A stretch of 64,000 nucleotides of DNA from Acidimicrobiia bacterium (GCA_026985095.1 JALSQW010000029.1:62001-126000), one strand, 5' to 3'. Numbered from the stretch's first letter, positions 43,543 through 52,892 are shown. The notes: generated by a model not told the origin, from the letters alone. Numbers and translations are program-made.

Positions 43543-44321
43543 CCACCATCCTGGGCATCGTCATCGCCCTCCTCGCGATCGTCGTGGCGACGATCATGGA
43601 CGGGAACTCGTTCGGCGCGCTCATCGGCCCGTCGTCGCTGGTGCTCGTCCTCGTGGGGTCGCTCGGGGTGTCCATGTCGGGGTTCCAGATGGACGACCTG
43701 AAGAAGCTGCCGAAGGTCATCATCTACTCGTTCACCGGCAAGGAGCCGGACGCCTCGGCCACCGTCGACACGCTCATGGAAGCCGCCGAGGTCGCTCGCA
43801 AGGAAGGGGTGCTGGCCCTCGAATCGAAACTCGAAGGGATCGAAGATCCCTTCCTCCGCAACGGGCTCCAATCCGTCGTCGACGGCGTCGACGCCGACAC
43901 CATCCGGGACATGCTGGAGATCGACATCCAGGCGCTCGACGATCGGCACCGCACCGGCATGAACATCGTCAAGGCGATGGGTGGCTACGCCCCGACCATG
44001 GGCATGATCGGGACCGTCGTCGGGCTCATCAACATGTTGGGCAACCTCTCGGATCCTGCTCAGCTCGGTCTCGGCATGTCCGTGGCCCTGCTGACGACGC
44101 TCTATGGCGTCATCTTCGCCAACCTCGTGTTCCTTCCCATCTCCGCCAAGCTCGAGCGCCTGAACGCCCTCGAAATGGGACAGCGTGAGCTCGCCATGGA
44201 CGGCATCCTCGCCATCCAGGCCGGCGCCAGCCCCCGGCTCCTCGTCGAGCGGCTCGAGTCGTACCTCATCCCCGAGGCCCGTGTGGGTCACCAGGAACGT
44301 TCGAAGAGGAAGGCCGCCTGA
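43539..44321 (+). CDS. motA: Flagellar motor stator protein MotA
   Basis: 260 residues with four membrane helices. GGYAPTMGMIGTVVGLINML carries the conserved Pro of the torque-transmitting helix, and LLTTLYGVIFANLVFLPISAKL the last helix. With MotB it forms the proton channel (MotA-type and not sodium-type cannot be decided by eye). Overlaps motB by one base. Confidence 0.93.
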   Translation: MTTILGIVIALLAIVVATIMDGNSFGALIGPSSLVLVLVGSLGVSMSGFQMDDLKKLPKVIIYSFTGKEPDASATVDTLMEAAEVARKEGVLALESKLEGIEDPFLRNGLQSVVDGVDADTIRDMLEIDIQALDDRHRTGMNIVKAMGGYAPTMGMIGTVVGLINMLGNLSDPAQLGLGMSVALLTTLYGVIFANLVFLPISAKLERLNALEMGQRELAMDGILAIQAGASPRLLVERLESYLIPEARVGHQERSKRKAA

Positions 44322-45199
44322 TGGCCAGGAAACGCCAACCACCCGAAGAGGACAACCCGCTGCGGTGGCTCACCACCTACGGTGACGTCGTGACGCTGCT
44401 GCTGGCGTTCTTCGTGATGCTCTACGCCATCTCGCGGGTCGACGAGCAGAAGTTCATGCTGTTCGTCGCCGGCCTGCAGGATCCCTTCGGCAACGAAGCC
44501 ATCGCCAACGGCCTTCTCGCCCAAGGCACCGGCATCGTGGGCGGGGCGTACGGCGACAAGCCCGTCGGCGACCGGGAGGGATTCGAAGGCGACGGCCTCC
44601 TCGACGGACGGCCCCAGGTCGACACGAAGGTCGCCGGCGACGTGCCGCCGGAGGATCAGATCGACGAAGAGGAGGTCCGTGACTACCTGACGTCGCTCGA
44701 GGACCTGGCGCGGGTGCGCGACGCCGTCAAGGAGGCGCTCCAGGCCGCCGGATTCGACGAGAACGTCGACTTCGAGCTCGGCGCCCGGGGGTTGGTGATC
44801 GCGGTGGCGACCGACGACGTCCTGTTCGCCAGCGGATCGGCCGCCTTCGGGGCCCAGGGACGGGAGATCATCGCGGCGATCGCGCCGAGCCTTGGCTCCT
44901 TCGAGAACCAGATCCTCGTCGAGGGACACACCGACTCGGTCCCGCTGCACGGACGGGGCGGCTACGACAACTGGAACCTGTCGGCCGATCGCGCCCTGGC
45001 GGTCCTGAAGCTGCTCGTCGACGGGTACGGCATCGAGCCGCAACGGCTGGCCGCCACCGGGTACGGCGAGTTCAGACCTCGGGCTTCGAACGAGACGGAG
45101 GAAGGCAAAGCGAAGAACCGCAGGGTCGAGCTGGTCGTCGTCGCCGACGTCGCCCGGCTCCAGGACACCACGAACGGAGGTGATGGCGATGGTGGCTGA
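44321..45199 (+). CDS. motB: Flagellar motor stator protein MotB
   Basis: 292 residues. Single helix near the N-terminus with the ion-binding Asp in TYGDVVTLLLAFFVMLYA, then a plug/linker region (about 45-135), and an OmpA-like peptidoglycan-binding domain with VEGHTDSVPLHG and NLSADRALAVL. Anchors the stator to the wall. It overlaps the fliL reading frame. Confidence 0.94.
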   Translation: MARKRQPPEEDNPLRWLTTYGDVVTLLLAFFVMLYAISRVDEQKFMLFVAGLQDPFGNEAIANGLLAQGTGIVGGAYGDKPVGDREGFEGDGLLDGRPQVDTKVAGDVPPEDQIDEEEVRDYLTSLEDLARVRDAVKEALQAAGFDENVDFELGARGLVIAVATDDVLFASGSAAFGAQGREIIAAIAPSLGSFENQILVEGHTDSVPLHGRGGYDNWNLSADRALAVLKLLVDGYGIEPQRLAATGYGEFRPRASNETEEGKAKNRRVELVVVADVARLQDTTNGGDGDGG

Positions 45200-45662
45200 G
45201 GTCGCCGAGGCGCCGGCAGGAGAAGCGCCCAAGAAAGGGAAGAAGAAGCTCATCATGATCGTCGTACCGGTCGTGGTGCTGGTCGGGGTCGCGGGCTTCT
45301 TCATGTTCGGGAAGGGCGGGGGAGACGAGACCGCCGTCACGACCACCACCGTGGCGGAGATCGGCTCGGTCATCGAAGGCGAGACGTTGACGGTCAACCT
45401 GGCCGATCCGGGCTCGCCCCGCTACGCCCGAGTGACCTTCGCCGTCGTGCTCCCGATGGGCGCCGACTCGGGGGTCGTGGGGATGAAGATCGCGCTGCTC
45501 AAGGATCGAGCGGTCAGCATCATCTCGGCGTACACGTCCGACATGCTCCTCGGCGACGGTGGCCTGGATCGCCTCCGGAACGAGCTGTCCGCGGCCGCTG
45601 CCGAGATCTGGGACGAGACGGAGGTGATGGAGGTCGTCCTGACCGAGGTCCTCGTCCAGTGA
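45189..45662 (+). CDS. fliL: Flagellar basal body-associated protein FliL
   Basis: 157 residues from the ATG at 45189, which has GGAGG eight bases upstream; two earlier starts are too close to that site. Lys-rich cytoplasmic end, one membrane helix (about 21-40), Thr-rich linker and a stomatin-like domain with LTVNLADPGSPRYARVTFAVVL. Supports stator function. Overlaps the end of motB by 11 bases. Confidence 0.85.
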   Translation: MVAEVAEAPAGEAPKKGKKKLIMIVVPVVVLVGVAGFFMFGKGGGDETAVTTTTVAEIGSVIEGETLTVNLADPGSPRYARVTFAVVLPMGADSGVVGMKIALLKDRAVSIISAYTSDMLLGDGGLDRLRNELSAAAAEIWDETEVMEVVLTEVLVQ

Positions 45663-45686
45663 CCTGAACGCGAAGTCGACGGGTCC

Positions 45687-45713
45687 TTCACCTCGAGACG
45701 TCCCTGCCGACGG
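45687..45713 (+). promoter_or_regulatory. FliA-type promoter of the fliM operon
   Basis: TTCA (45687-45690), exactly 15 bases, GCCGACGG (45706-45713). Start site near 45720, leader about 28 bases. The fliM ribosome site is in the stem of a CGGAG-GCA-CTCCG hairpin (45736-45748). Confidence 0.65.
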
Positions 45714-45747
45714 TTGATGGCGTGACACCTTCGACCGGAGGCACTCC

Positions 45748-46677
45748 GTGACCGCAGCACCGACGACCGACACGCCGCTCCGACCGGACCGGGTCACCGT
45801 CGCGCCGTTCGACTTCCGGGCCACCGGCGCGATCGCCAAGGAGCTGGTCCGGCGTCTCGAGCTGCTGCACGAGGTCTTCTCCAGGGCCCTCGGCAACGAG
45901 CTGTCCAACGCGCTGCGCTCGCTGGTCCGGATCGAACTGATGTCGGTCGACCAGGTGAGCTACGACGAGTACGTGCGGTCGGCGCCGAACCCGACGGTGC
46001 TCTGCTCGATGGCCACCCCGCCGCTTGCGGGCACCGTCCTCGTCGAGATGAGCACGCAGATGGCGCTCAACCTCGTCGATCGCCTCCTCGGCGGCAACGG
46101 GGCCTCCACGGTCGTCCGCCGGCCCACCGCGCTGGAGACCTCCATCATCGAGGACCTGCTGCAGATGTTCGTCGAGCCCGTCCGTCAGACCCTCGAACCG
46201 CTCATCGAGGTCGAACCGGCCCTCGGCGGGATCGAGTACAACCCACACTTCCTGCAGGCCGCCAACCCGTCGGACACCATGACGATCCTGTCGTTCTCGC
46301 TGTCGATCGTCCAGGGTGTCCGCGCCGAGGGCCTGCTCACCGTCGCCTACCCGCCGCCGGTCGTCGATGCGATCACCGAGCGCGCGGACGCCGCCGTCGC
46401 CGATGACCGCCTTCCGGCGTTGGAGGCGGGCATCCCCGATTCCCCCGTCGCCGAGCGTCTCGTCGACGCTCCGGTGACCCTCCGAGTCGAGTTGCGACCG
46501 ACCGCGGTCGCGGCCGCCCAGATCGTCGAGCTACGGCCCGGCGACGTTCTCACCCTCGACCACCGGGTCGACGAGGAGGTCGTCGGGCGGGTCGCCGAGA
46601 TGGAGATCCTTCGCGGTCGGATCGGCCGCAACGGCAAGAACCTGGCCCTACAGCTGACCCAGTGGAGCGCACGATGA
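45748..46677 (+). CDS. fliM: Flagellar motor switch protein FliM
   Basis: 309 residues. FDFRATGAIAKELVRRLELLHEVFSRALGNELSNALRS is the start of the FliM middle domain; MSTQMALNLVDRLLGG follows, and the C-terminal SpoA-like domain is at about 235-309. The N-terminal peptide LSQxEIDALL that binds phosphorylated CheY in most bacteria is missing. GTG start within a hairpin. Overlaps fliN by four bases. Confidence 0.92.
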   Translation: MTAAPTTDTPLRPDRVTVAPFDFRATGAIAKELVRRLELLHEVFSRALGNELSNALRSLVRIELMSVDQVSYDEYVRSAPNPTVLCSMATPPLAGTVLVEMSTQMALNLVDRLLGGNGASTVVRRPTALETSIIEDLLQMFVEPVRQTLEPLIEVEPALGGIEYNPHFLQAANPSDTMTILSFSLSIVQGVRAEGLLTVAYPPPVVDAITERADAAVADDRLPALEAGIPDSPVAERLVDAPVTLRVELRPTAVAAAQIVELRPGDVLTLDHRVDEEVVGRVAEMEILRGRIGRNGKNLALQLTQWSAR

Positions 46678-47444
46678 CCACCGACATGATCACTCCCGAC
46701 GTCGAAGCGACCCTCGCCGCCGTCGCATCCGATGCCGTCCAGGCGTGGGCCACCGCCGCCGGTCTCGACATCGAAGCCGCCACGCCGGTCGTCGGCGGCG
46801 ACGCCGACGTCGACCCGGACGCCGCGGTCGCCGTCGCCGCCCAACTGTCGGGAACGGTCCAGGGCGCGCTGGTGGTCGTCGTGCCCGCCGACGCGGTGCC
46901 CGATGCCGAAGCGGCGCTCGAAGGGATCGTTGCCGCGGCCGCCGATGCCCTCGGGCGAGCCGCGGGGGGACCGGTCGGGGTCGAAGGTTCAGGCATCGTC
47001 GCTGCCGCCGAGGTCCTCACCGCCGGTGGGCAGCACGTCGCCATCGAGATCGCCGGTGCGCAGGGCTCGTACCTGATGCACTGGCTGCTGGAGCCCACGC
47101 TCGTGGCCCGGATCGGGGACGGTCCGGTCGCGTCCCCCGGGTCACCGAGCGTGGCTCCGGCGTCGTACCCGGACCTCACGTCCCAGCCGCCGGCATCCGC
47201 CTCCTTGCGGGAGCTGAGCGTCCTGGCAGACGTCCAGATGGAGGTCAGCGTCGAACTGGGCCGTACGCAGCTGCGGGTCCGGGACCTCCTCGCCCTCGTC
47301 GAAGGCAGCATCATCGACCTGGACCGGACCGCCGACGCCGAGGTCTCGGTGTTCGTCAACGGCACCCTGATCGCCAAGGGCGACGTCGTGGTCGTCGACG
47401 AGGAGCTCGGCGTTCGGATCACCGAGGTCGTCGCTCGGCCATGA
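46674..47444 (+). CDS. fliN: FliN/FliY-like switch protein with N-terminal CheC-like region
   Basis: 256 residues, about twice the length of simple FliN. The C-terminal 75 residues are the SpoA domain (LSVLADVQMEVSVELGRTQL...GSIIDLDRTADAEVSVFVNG). The N-terminal 160 residues resemble a CheC/FliY phosphatase-like fold, but the catalytic pattern D/S-x3-E-x2-N is not evident. ATG overlapping the fliM stop. Confidence 0.85.
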   Translation: MTTDMITPDVEATLAAVASDAVQAWATAAGLDIEAATPVVGGDADVDPDAAVAVAAQLSGTVQGALVVVVPADAVPDAEAALEGIVAAAADALGRAAGGPVGVEGSGIVAAAEVLTAGGQHVAIEIAGAQGSYLMHWLLEPTLVARIGDGPVASPGSPSVAPASYPDLTSQPPASASLRELSVLADVQMEVSVELGRTQLRVRDLLALVEGSIIDLDRTADAEVSVFVNGTLIAKGDVVVVDEELGVRITEVVARP

Positions 47445-47827
47445 ACGTCGGCGAGGTCATCGGCCGGACGATCCCGGCGCTCCTGCTGGTGCTGGCGGTC
47501 CCGCTCGGCGCGTACTGGTGGGCTCGCCGGAGCGGCAGCACCGGAGCCGGAGCGGACCTCCGCATCGGGGCCAAGGCAGCGTTCGGGAAGAACCTCTGGG
47601 TGGCGGTGGTCGAGGTCGACGGTCGACGGTTCCTCGTCGGTGTCGGCGACGGAGGGATCAACGTCATCGCGGAGTTGGATCGGATCCCCGCTCCCGACGC
47701 GGGACACGGCACGGACGCAGATGAAGGAACGGAACGGCCAGGGATGGGCCTCGTCCGCCGGTTGCAGCACATGACGGTGCGCAAGCCGACGGGGACCTCC
47801 TGGAGGCCGCGTGTTCCGGCCTCGTAG
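47441..47827 (+). CDS. fliO: Flagellar export component FliO
   Basis: 128 residues. One membrane helix near the N-terminus (about 10-27) and a small soluble domain with NLWVAVVEVDGRRFLVGVGDGGINVIAEL, the FliO pattern. Assists assembly of the FliP ring. Overlaps fliN by four bases and fliP by 17. Confidence 0.85.
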   Translation: MNVGEVIGRTIPALLLVLAVPLGAYWWARRSGSTGAGADLRIGAKAAFGKNLWVAVVEVDGRRFLVGVGDGGINVIAELDRIPAPDAGHGTDADEGTERPGMGLVRRLQHMTVRKPTGTSWRPRVPAS

Positions 47828-48659
47828 GTTCGCCGCGTTCCTCCTGATCGTCGCCGCCTTCATCGGGATGCCCAGTGGTGCCGCCTCCGCGCAGGTGCCC
47901 GACCAGCCTCCCGCCGCTGGCGTCGTCGGCGTCCCCGAGAACCAGCCGGTGCTGGCCGTCCCCGACGTCCCCACGCCCGCGGCGGTTCCCGACGTCGGCA
48001 TCACCATCGATTCGGAGGACGGGGGCATCTCGAAGGCGGTCCTCATCGTCATCATGCTCGCGCTCGCTTCGGTGGTGCCGCTGCTGTTGCTCCTGACGAC
48101 GTCGTTCACGAGGTTCGTCGTCGTCCTCGGCTTGACACGCAACGCCGTCGGGATCCAGAACATCCCGCCCACCCAGGTGCTCATCGGATTGGCCTTCTTC
48201 CTGACCCTGTTCGTCATGGGACCGATGCTGTCCACCATCAAGGCCGACGCGGTGGATCCGCTCCTCGCCGGCGAGATCGACCAGTCCACGGCCATCGAGA
48301 TCGCCTCCGAGCCGCTCCGCAGCTTCATGCTCGACCAGACCCGTGAAGAGGACCTCGCCCTGTTCATCGGTCTCGCCGGCAAGGAGAAGCCCGAGACACC
48401 CGAGGACGTGTCGCTGACGACGCTGATCCCCGCCTTCGTCGTCTCGGAGCTGACGACGGCGTTCATGATCGGTTTCCTCATCTACGTGCCGTTCCTCATC
48501 ATCGATCTGATCGTCTCGGCGGTCCTGATGGCCCTGGGCATGGTGATGTTGCCGCCGGTGTTCATCTCCCTGCCGCTGAAGCTGCTCCTGTTCGTCCTCG
48601 TCAACGGCTGGGCGCTGATCATCGGCTCGGTCGTCCAATCGGTCGGAGCGGTGTCGTGA
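47811..48659 (+). CDS. fliP: Flagellar export gate protein FliP
   Basis: 282 residues. N-terminal signal peptide (about 1-25) and a short Pro/Val-rich spacer, then the FliP core: LLLLTTSFTRFVVVLGLTRNAVG, IPPTQVLIGLAFFLTLFVM, ELTTAFMIGFLIYVPFLIIDLIVSAVLMALGM. GTG start. Core of the export channel with FliQ and FliR. Confidence 0.96.
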   Translation: MFRPRRFAAFLLIVAAFIGMPSGAASAQVPDQPPAAGVVGVPENQPVLAVPDVPTPAAVPDVGITIDSEDGGISKAVLIVIMLALASVVPLLLLLTTSFTRFVVVLGLTRNAVGIQNIPPTQVLIGLAFFLTLFVMGPMLSTIKADAVDPLLAGEIDQSTAIEIASEPLRSFMLDQTREEDLALFIGLAGKEKPETPEDVSLTTLIPAFVVSELTTAFMIGFLIYVPFLIIDLIVSAVLMALGMVMLPPVFISLPLKLLLFVLVNGWALIIGSVVQSVGAVS

Positions 48660-48922
48660 CCGACGCCCAGGTCCTCCAGATCGCCCAGGACGCGTTCGTC
48701 ATCGCCGGCAAGATCGCCGGACCCGTGCTCATGGCGGCCCTCATCGTGGGGGTGGTCATCTCCGTCATCCAGACGATCACCCAGATCCAGGAGATGACCC
48801 TGACCTTCGTCCCGAAGCTGCTCGCCGCCGGGCTGGTCGTGTTGCTCGGGGGCAACTGGATGATCGGCGAGATGACGAGCTGGGTCCGCGCCCTGTGGGG
48901 CTTGATCCCGGGGATCGGATGA
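48656..48922 (+). CDS. fliQ: Flagellar export gate protein FliQ
   Basis: 88 residues, two membrane helices, ISVIQTITQIQEMTLTFVPKL motif between them. GTG overlapping the fliP stop by four bases; overlaps fliR by four bases. Typical length. Confidence 0.96.
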   Translation: MTDAQVLQIAQDAFVIAGKIAGPVLMAALIVGVVISVIQTITQIQEMTLTFVPKLLAAGLVVLLGGNWMIGEMTSWVRALWGLIPGIG

Positions 48923-49686
48923 ACATCGACGTCGAGGCCGCGTTCGTCTTCGGTTCCCTCCTCGCGATGGCCCGGATGATCGGGTTCGTCATCGCCTCGC
49001 CGATCTACTCGAAGGCCATCCCGATGCCGGGCAGGATCGCGTTCGTCACGGTGCTCGGGTTCTTCTTCGCCGGCGAGGGAGCGAACCCCCACACGATGGG
49101 CACGCTCATCGCATGGCTCCTCGCCAACCTCGCGGTGGGCATCGTGCTCGGGTTCGTCACCGGGCTGATCTTCCATCTGTTCACCATGGCTGGAGCCATG
49201 ATCGACTTCTCGTCCGGACTCTCGATCGCCCAGGTGTTCGACCCGCTGTCCGCCAGTCGGTCGGCACCCTTCGGGCGTTCCTTCACCATCATCGCCTTGA
49301 CGATCTTCTTCGCCATCGGCGGGCACCGACTCGTCGTCGAAGGCATGGCCGCCTCCTTCCAGACCATCGGCCTCACCGGATCGCTCGATCTGTCGCCGGA
49401 CCTGGCGGCCGCCGCCATCGAGCTGCTCTCCCGGTCGTTCGTCGCCGCGCTGGAACTCGCCATGCCCGTCGTCACCGCGTTGTTCGTCACCGAGCTCGTG
49501 TTGGGCATCGCCTCGCGATTCGCTCCCCAGTCGAACGTCTTCATGGTCGGACTCCCGCTCAAGCTGATCATCGCCCTGTCCAGTGTCGGCGTCATCGTCC
49601 TGCTGATGCCGGACTCGCTCGACGGGGCGATGCGGGTCATGCGCGACGCCTTCGCTCAGGTCGTCAACGGCATGGCGGCGGGATGA
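48919..49686 (+). CDS. fliR: Flagellar export gate protein FliR
   Basis: 255 residues with about six hydrophobic segments; ARMIGFVIASPIYSKAIPMPGRIAF near the N-terminus and AMPVVTALFVTELVLGIASRFAPQ are FliR motifs. The start is the ATG overlapping fliQ. A FliA-type promoter for flhB begins 10 bases after the stop. Confidence 0.95.
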   Translation: MNIDVEAAFVFGSLLAMARMIGFVIASPIYSKAIPMPGRIAFVTVLGFFFAGEGANPHTMGTLIAWLLANLAVGIVLGFVTGLIFHLFTMAGAMIDFSSGLSIAQVFDPLSASRSAPFGRSFTIIALTIFFAIGGHRLVVEGMAASFQTIGLTGSLDLSPDLAAAAIELLSRSFVAALELAMPVVTALFVTELVLGIASRFAPQSNVFMVGLPLKLIIALSSVGVIVLLMPDSLDGAMRVMRDAFAQVVNGMAAG

Positions 49687-49695
49687 CGCCGTCCC

Positions 49696-49722
49696 TAAAC
49701 CCCGCGCCGTCGATGCCGACTG
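49696..49722 (+). promoter_or_regulatory. FliA-type promoter of flhBA
   Basis: TAAA (49696-49699), exactly 15 bases, GCCGACTG (49715-49722); the -35 box is an exact match to the enterobacterial sigma-28 core. The leader (about 60 bases) has a hairpin TGCCC/GGGCA (49729-49745) with ACGGAAC in its loop. Confidence 0.75.
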
Positions 49723-49788
49723 GACCGATGCCCACGGAACGGGCACCGAACGCCATGGAACGGCTGCGAACGCCGACGCGGAGCGACC

Positions 49789-50835
49789 ATGAGCGACCGG
49801 TCCCAGGACCGCACCGAGAAGCCGACTCCCCGCAAACGCCGGGAAGCGCGCCGTGAGGGTCGTGTCGCCCGCAGCCAGGAGGTCGGCGTCGCCCTCTCCC
49901 TCCTCGTGCTCGTCGCCTCGGTCCGGTTCCTGTTCCCGCTGGTGGCTCCTCGCCTCCTCGTGGCGGCCCGGGACCTCCTCATCCTCAGCGGCACCGGCCG
50001 CGTCACCCAGGGGGTCCAGAACGCCATGACCGAGATGGTGATCGTCGGCCTCCTGCCGGTCCTCGGGCTCGCCACGGCCTTCGGGATCGTCGGCGGCGTG
50101 AGCCAGGTCGGGTTCTCCTTGGCGCCCAAGGCGATGAAACCGAAGCTGTCGAACCTGTCGCCGAAGAAGGGTCTCCAACAGTTCAAGCCGTCCGTGTTCG
50201 GCTGGAACCTCCTCAAGACCCTCCTCAAGCTCGGGCTGCTGGCGCTGGTGGTCTGGGCGCCGCTGCATGCGGCCCTGTCCGGGCCGTTGGTGCCCTACGG
50301 GTTGGGGAGCGCCGTCGGCAACACCACGGCGATCGCCTGGAAGATCGTCGTGGGAGCCACGGTGCTGGCGGTCGCGATCGCCGGCGCCGACTACGGGGTC
50401 ACCTGGTGGCGCACCGAGAAGGAACTGAAGATGACCAAGCAGGAACTCAAGGAGGAGCACAAGACCTCCGAAGGGGACCCGTTGGTGAAACAGCACAGGA
50501 GGCGGCGTGCAGCCGAGCTGTCGAGGAACCGCATGATCTTCAACGTGGCATCCGCCGACGTCGTCGTCACGAACCCGACGCATCTGGCCGTGGCGCTCCG
50601 CTACGGACCGGGAGATCCCGCCCCGAAGGTCGTCGCCAAAGGTGCGGACTCGGTCGCCGCCCGGATCCGGCGAGAGGCCTACCGTCATGGCGTCGTCGTG
50701 GTCGAGAACAAGCCGGTCGCCCGGGCTCTGTTCCGGACCGTCAAGCTCGACCACTTCGTTCCGGCCGCCCTGTTCGAGGCCGTGGCGACGGTCCTCGCCG
50801 TCGCCTACCGACGTCGGGGGAAGCGGGTCGCATGA
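49789..50835 (+). CDS. flhB: Flagellar export switch protein FlhB
   Basis: 348 residues. RSQDRTEKPTPRKRREARREG at the N-terminus, four membrane helices, and the autocleavage site in VVVTNPTHLAVALRY (cleavage between Asn and Pro). Controls the change from hook to filament export together with FliK. ATG behind GCGGAGCG. Overlaps flhA by four bases. Confidence 0.96.
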   Translation: MSDRSQDRTEKPTPRKRREARREGRVARSQEVGVALSLLVLVASVRFLFPLVAPRLLVAARDLLILSGTGRVTQGVQNAMTEMVIVGLLPVLGLATAFGIVGGVSQVGFSLAPKAMKPKLSNLSPKKGLQQFKPSVFGWNLLKTLLKLGLLALVVWAPLHAALSGPLVPYGLGSAVGNTTAIAWKIVVGATVLAVAIAGADYGVTWWRTEKELKMTKQELKEEHKTSEGDPLVKQHRRRRAAELSRNRMIFNVASADVVVTNPTHLAVALRYGPGDPAPKVVAKGADSVAARIRREAYRHGVVVVENKPVARALFRTVKLDHFVPAALFEAVATVLAVAYRRRGKRVA

Positions 50836-52892
50836 AGGTGCGCTCTTCCACGATCGTTCCGCTGACGTTGGTCGCCATCGTCCTGTTGATGGTCGTGCCG
50901 GTGTCACCGAGGGTCCTCGACGTGTTGTTGGCGGCGAACATCACCCTGGCGATCCTGATCATGGTCGGGACCATCTTCCTCAAGGACAGTCTCGACTTCG
51001 CCATCTTCCCGTCGTTGCTGCTGATCACCACCATGGCGCGGCTCGCCCTCAACGTCTCGTCCACCCGCCTCATCCTGCTCGACGGCGACGCCGGCAAGGT
51101 CATCGAGACCTTCGGCAGCTACGTCGTCGGCGGCTCCATCGTGGTGGGTCTGGTCGTCTTCTTGATCCTCATCGTCATCCAGTTCGTCGTCATCACCAAC
51201 GGCTCGACGCGGGTCGCCGAGGTCGGGGCTCGGTTCACGCTGGACGCCATGCCCGGCAAGCAGATGGCGATCGACGCGGACCTCGCGTCGGGCCTCATCG
51301 ATGAGACCCAGGCCCGCGAGGCTCGCAAGCGCATCGCGGCGGAAGCCGACTTCTACGGAGCGATGGACGGCGCATCGAAGTTCGTCAAAGGCGACGCCAT
51401 CGCGTCGCTCATCATCGTGGCGATCAACCTCATCGGCGGTCTCGCCATCGGGATGGCGTCCCTCGGTCTGTCCTTCGGCGACGCGGTCAACCAGTACGTC
51501 CTCCTGTCGGTCGGCGACGGTCTGGTCTCGCAGATCCCGGCCCTCCTCATCTCGATCAGCACCGGTCTGCTGGTCACTCGGGTCGGAACCGAGACCGACA
51601 TGGGTGAGCAGATCGGCATCCAGCTCTTCGGCAGCCGGCGGGCGCTGCTCTACGCAGCAGTGGCGGTCGCCGGGCTCGCCATGCTGCCGGGCTTCCCGAA
51701 GCTCCCGTTCTTCGCCGTGGCCGGCGTGCTGTATCTCGTCGCCGCACGACGTTCCGAGGACGATCGCGACGCCCCTGCCGAGGCTGACGACGAGACCCCG
51801 CGCGTGTCCCTCGACCCCGAGGAGCCGGAGGCGATCATCGGCGAGATGCGGATCGAGCCTCTCGAGTTGCGGCTGTCCTACGACATCTTGGATCTGATCG
51901 ATACGGCCAAGGGCGGAGATCTCCTCGAACGGGTACGGGCGCTTCGTCATCAGATCGCTCTGGAGCTCGGCATCGTGATGCCCCTCGTCCGCACCCGCGA
52001 CGATGCGTCGTTGCCGCCGTCGACGTACTCGATCGTCTTGCGCGGCACGGAGGTCGGTCGCGGACTCGCCCCCCGCGATCAGATCCTGGCCTTGCCGATC
52101 GACGCCGGTTCCGAGCTGCGCGGGCTGGGCGGCATCGAGACCGTGGAGCCGGTCTTCGGCCTTCCGGCGTTCTGGGTGCCCGAGTCGGCGCGGGCCACTG
52201 CCGCGGCCACCGGGGCCACGGTCGTCGATCGCGCCTCGGTGCTGGTGACGCACCTCGCCGAGGTGGTTCGGACCAACGCTCCCTCGCTGCTGTCCCGCCA
52301 GGACGTGCAACGGCTCGTCGAGGGTCTCCGGTTCGAAGAGCCGGTTCTCGCCAACGAGGTGGGGACCGAGTTCCTGCCGTTGAGCTTGCTCCACGAGGTC
52401 CTTCGCGGCCTGCTCGCCGACCGGGTCTCGATCCGGGATCTGAGCCCCATCGTGGAGGCGGTCGCCGCCAAGGCCCACGAGACGAGGAACGTCGACCAGC
52501 TCGTCGCCGCGGCCCGGGTCGCGGTCGGTCGGGCGATCGTGACCGGCATCGCTCGGGAAGGCAAGCTGGGAGTGATCACGCTGGACCCCGGCCTCGAGGC
52601 CGGGTTGCACGAGTCGATCCGCGACGCGGACGGGACCTCGCTGCTCGCCATCGACGCCAATCGGCTCGTCGGTCTGCAACGAGAGATCGAACGTTGCGCC
52701 ACCGACGCCGCCCGGCAGGACGTGCCTGCCGCCATCGTGTGCGGCTCGGCGCTGCGGGGACCACTGCAGCGTACGGTCACCTCCATGAGCATCGACCTCA
52801 CCGTTCTCGCCTACCCGGAGCTTCCCCCAGATATCGAACTCATCGCCGTCGGAGTGATCGGAGTGAATGATGCACATCCAGCAGTCGTCTGA
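50832..52892 (+). CDS. flhA: Flagellar export gate protein FlhA
   Basis: 686 residues. Eight N-terminal membrane helices with FAIFPSLLLITTMARLALNVSSTR and TLDAMPGKQMAIDADLASGLIDETQAREAR, then the cytoplasmic docking domain (about 330-686). All family blocks are intact. The start ATG overlaps the flhB stop; the frame extends further upstream without similarity. Confidence 0.97.
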   Translation: MKVRSSTIVPLTLVAIVLLMVVPVSPRVLDVLLAANITLAILIMVGTIFLKDSLDFAIFPSLLLITTMARLALNVSSTRLILLDGDAGKVIETFGSYVVGGSIVVGLVVFLILIVIQFVVITNGSTRVAEVGARFTLDAMPGKQMAIDADLASGLIDETQAREARKRIAAEADFYGAMDGASKFVKGDAIASLIIVAINLIGGLAIGMASLGLSFGDAVNQYVLLSVGDGLVSQIPALLISISTGLLVTRVGTETDMGEQIGIQLFGSRRALLYAAVAVAGLAMLPGFPKLPFFAVAGVLYLVAARRSEDDRDAPAEADDETPRVSLDPEEPEAIIGEMRIEPLELRLSYDILDLIDTAKGGDLLERVRALRHQIALELGIVMPLVRTRDDASLPPSTYSIVLRGTEVGRGLAPRDQILALPIDAGSELRGLGGIETVEPVFGLPAFWVPESARATAAATGATVVDRASVLVTHLAEVVRTNAPSLLSRQDVQRLVEGLRFEEPVLANEVGTEFLPLSLLHEVLRGLLADRVSIRDLSPIVEAVAAKAHETRNVDQLVAAARVAVGRAIVTGIAREGKLGVITLDPGLEAGLHESIRDADGTSLLAIDANRLVGLQREIERCATDAARQDVPAAIVCGSALRGPLQRTVTSMSIDLTVLAYPELPPDIELIAVGVIGVNDAHPAVV

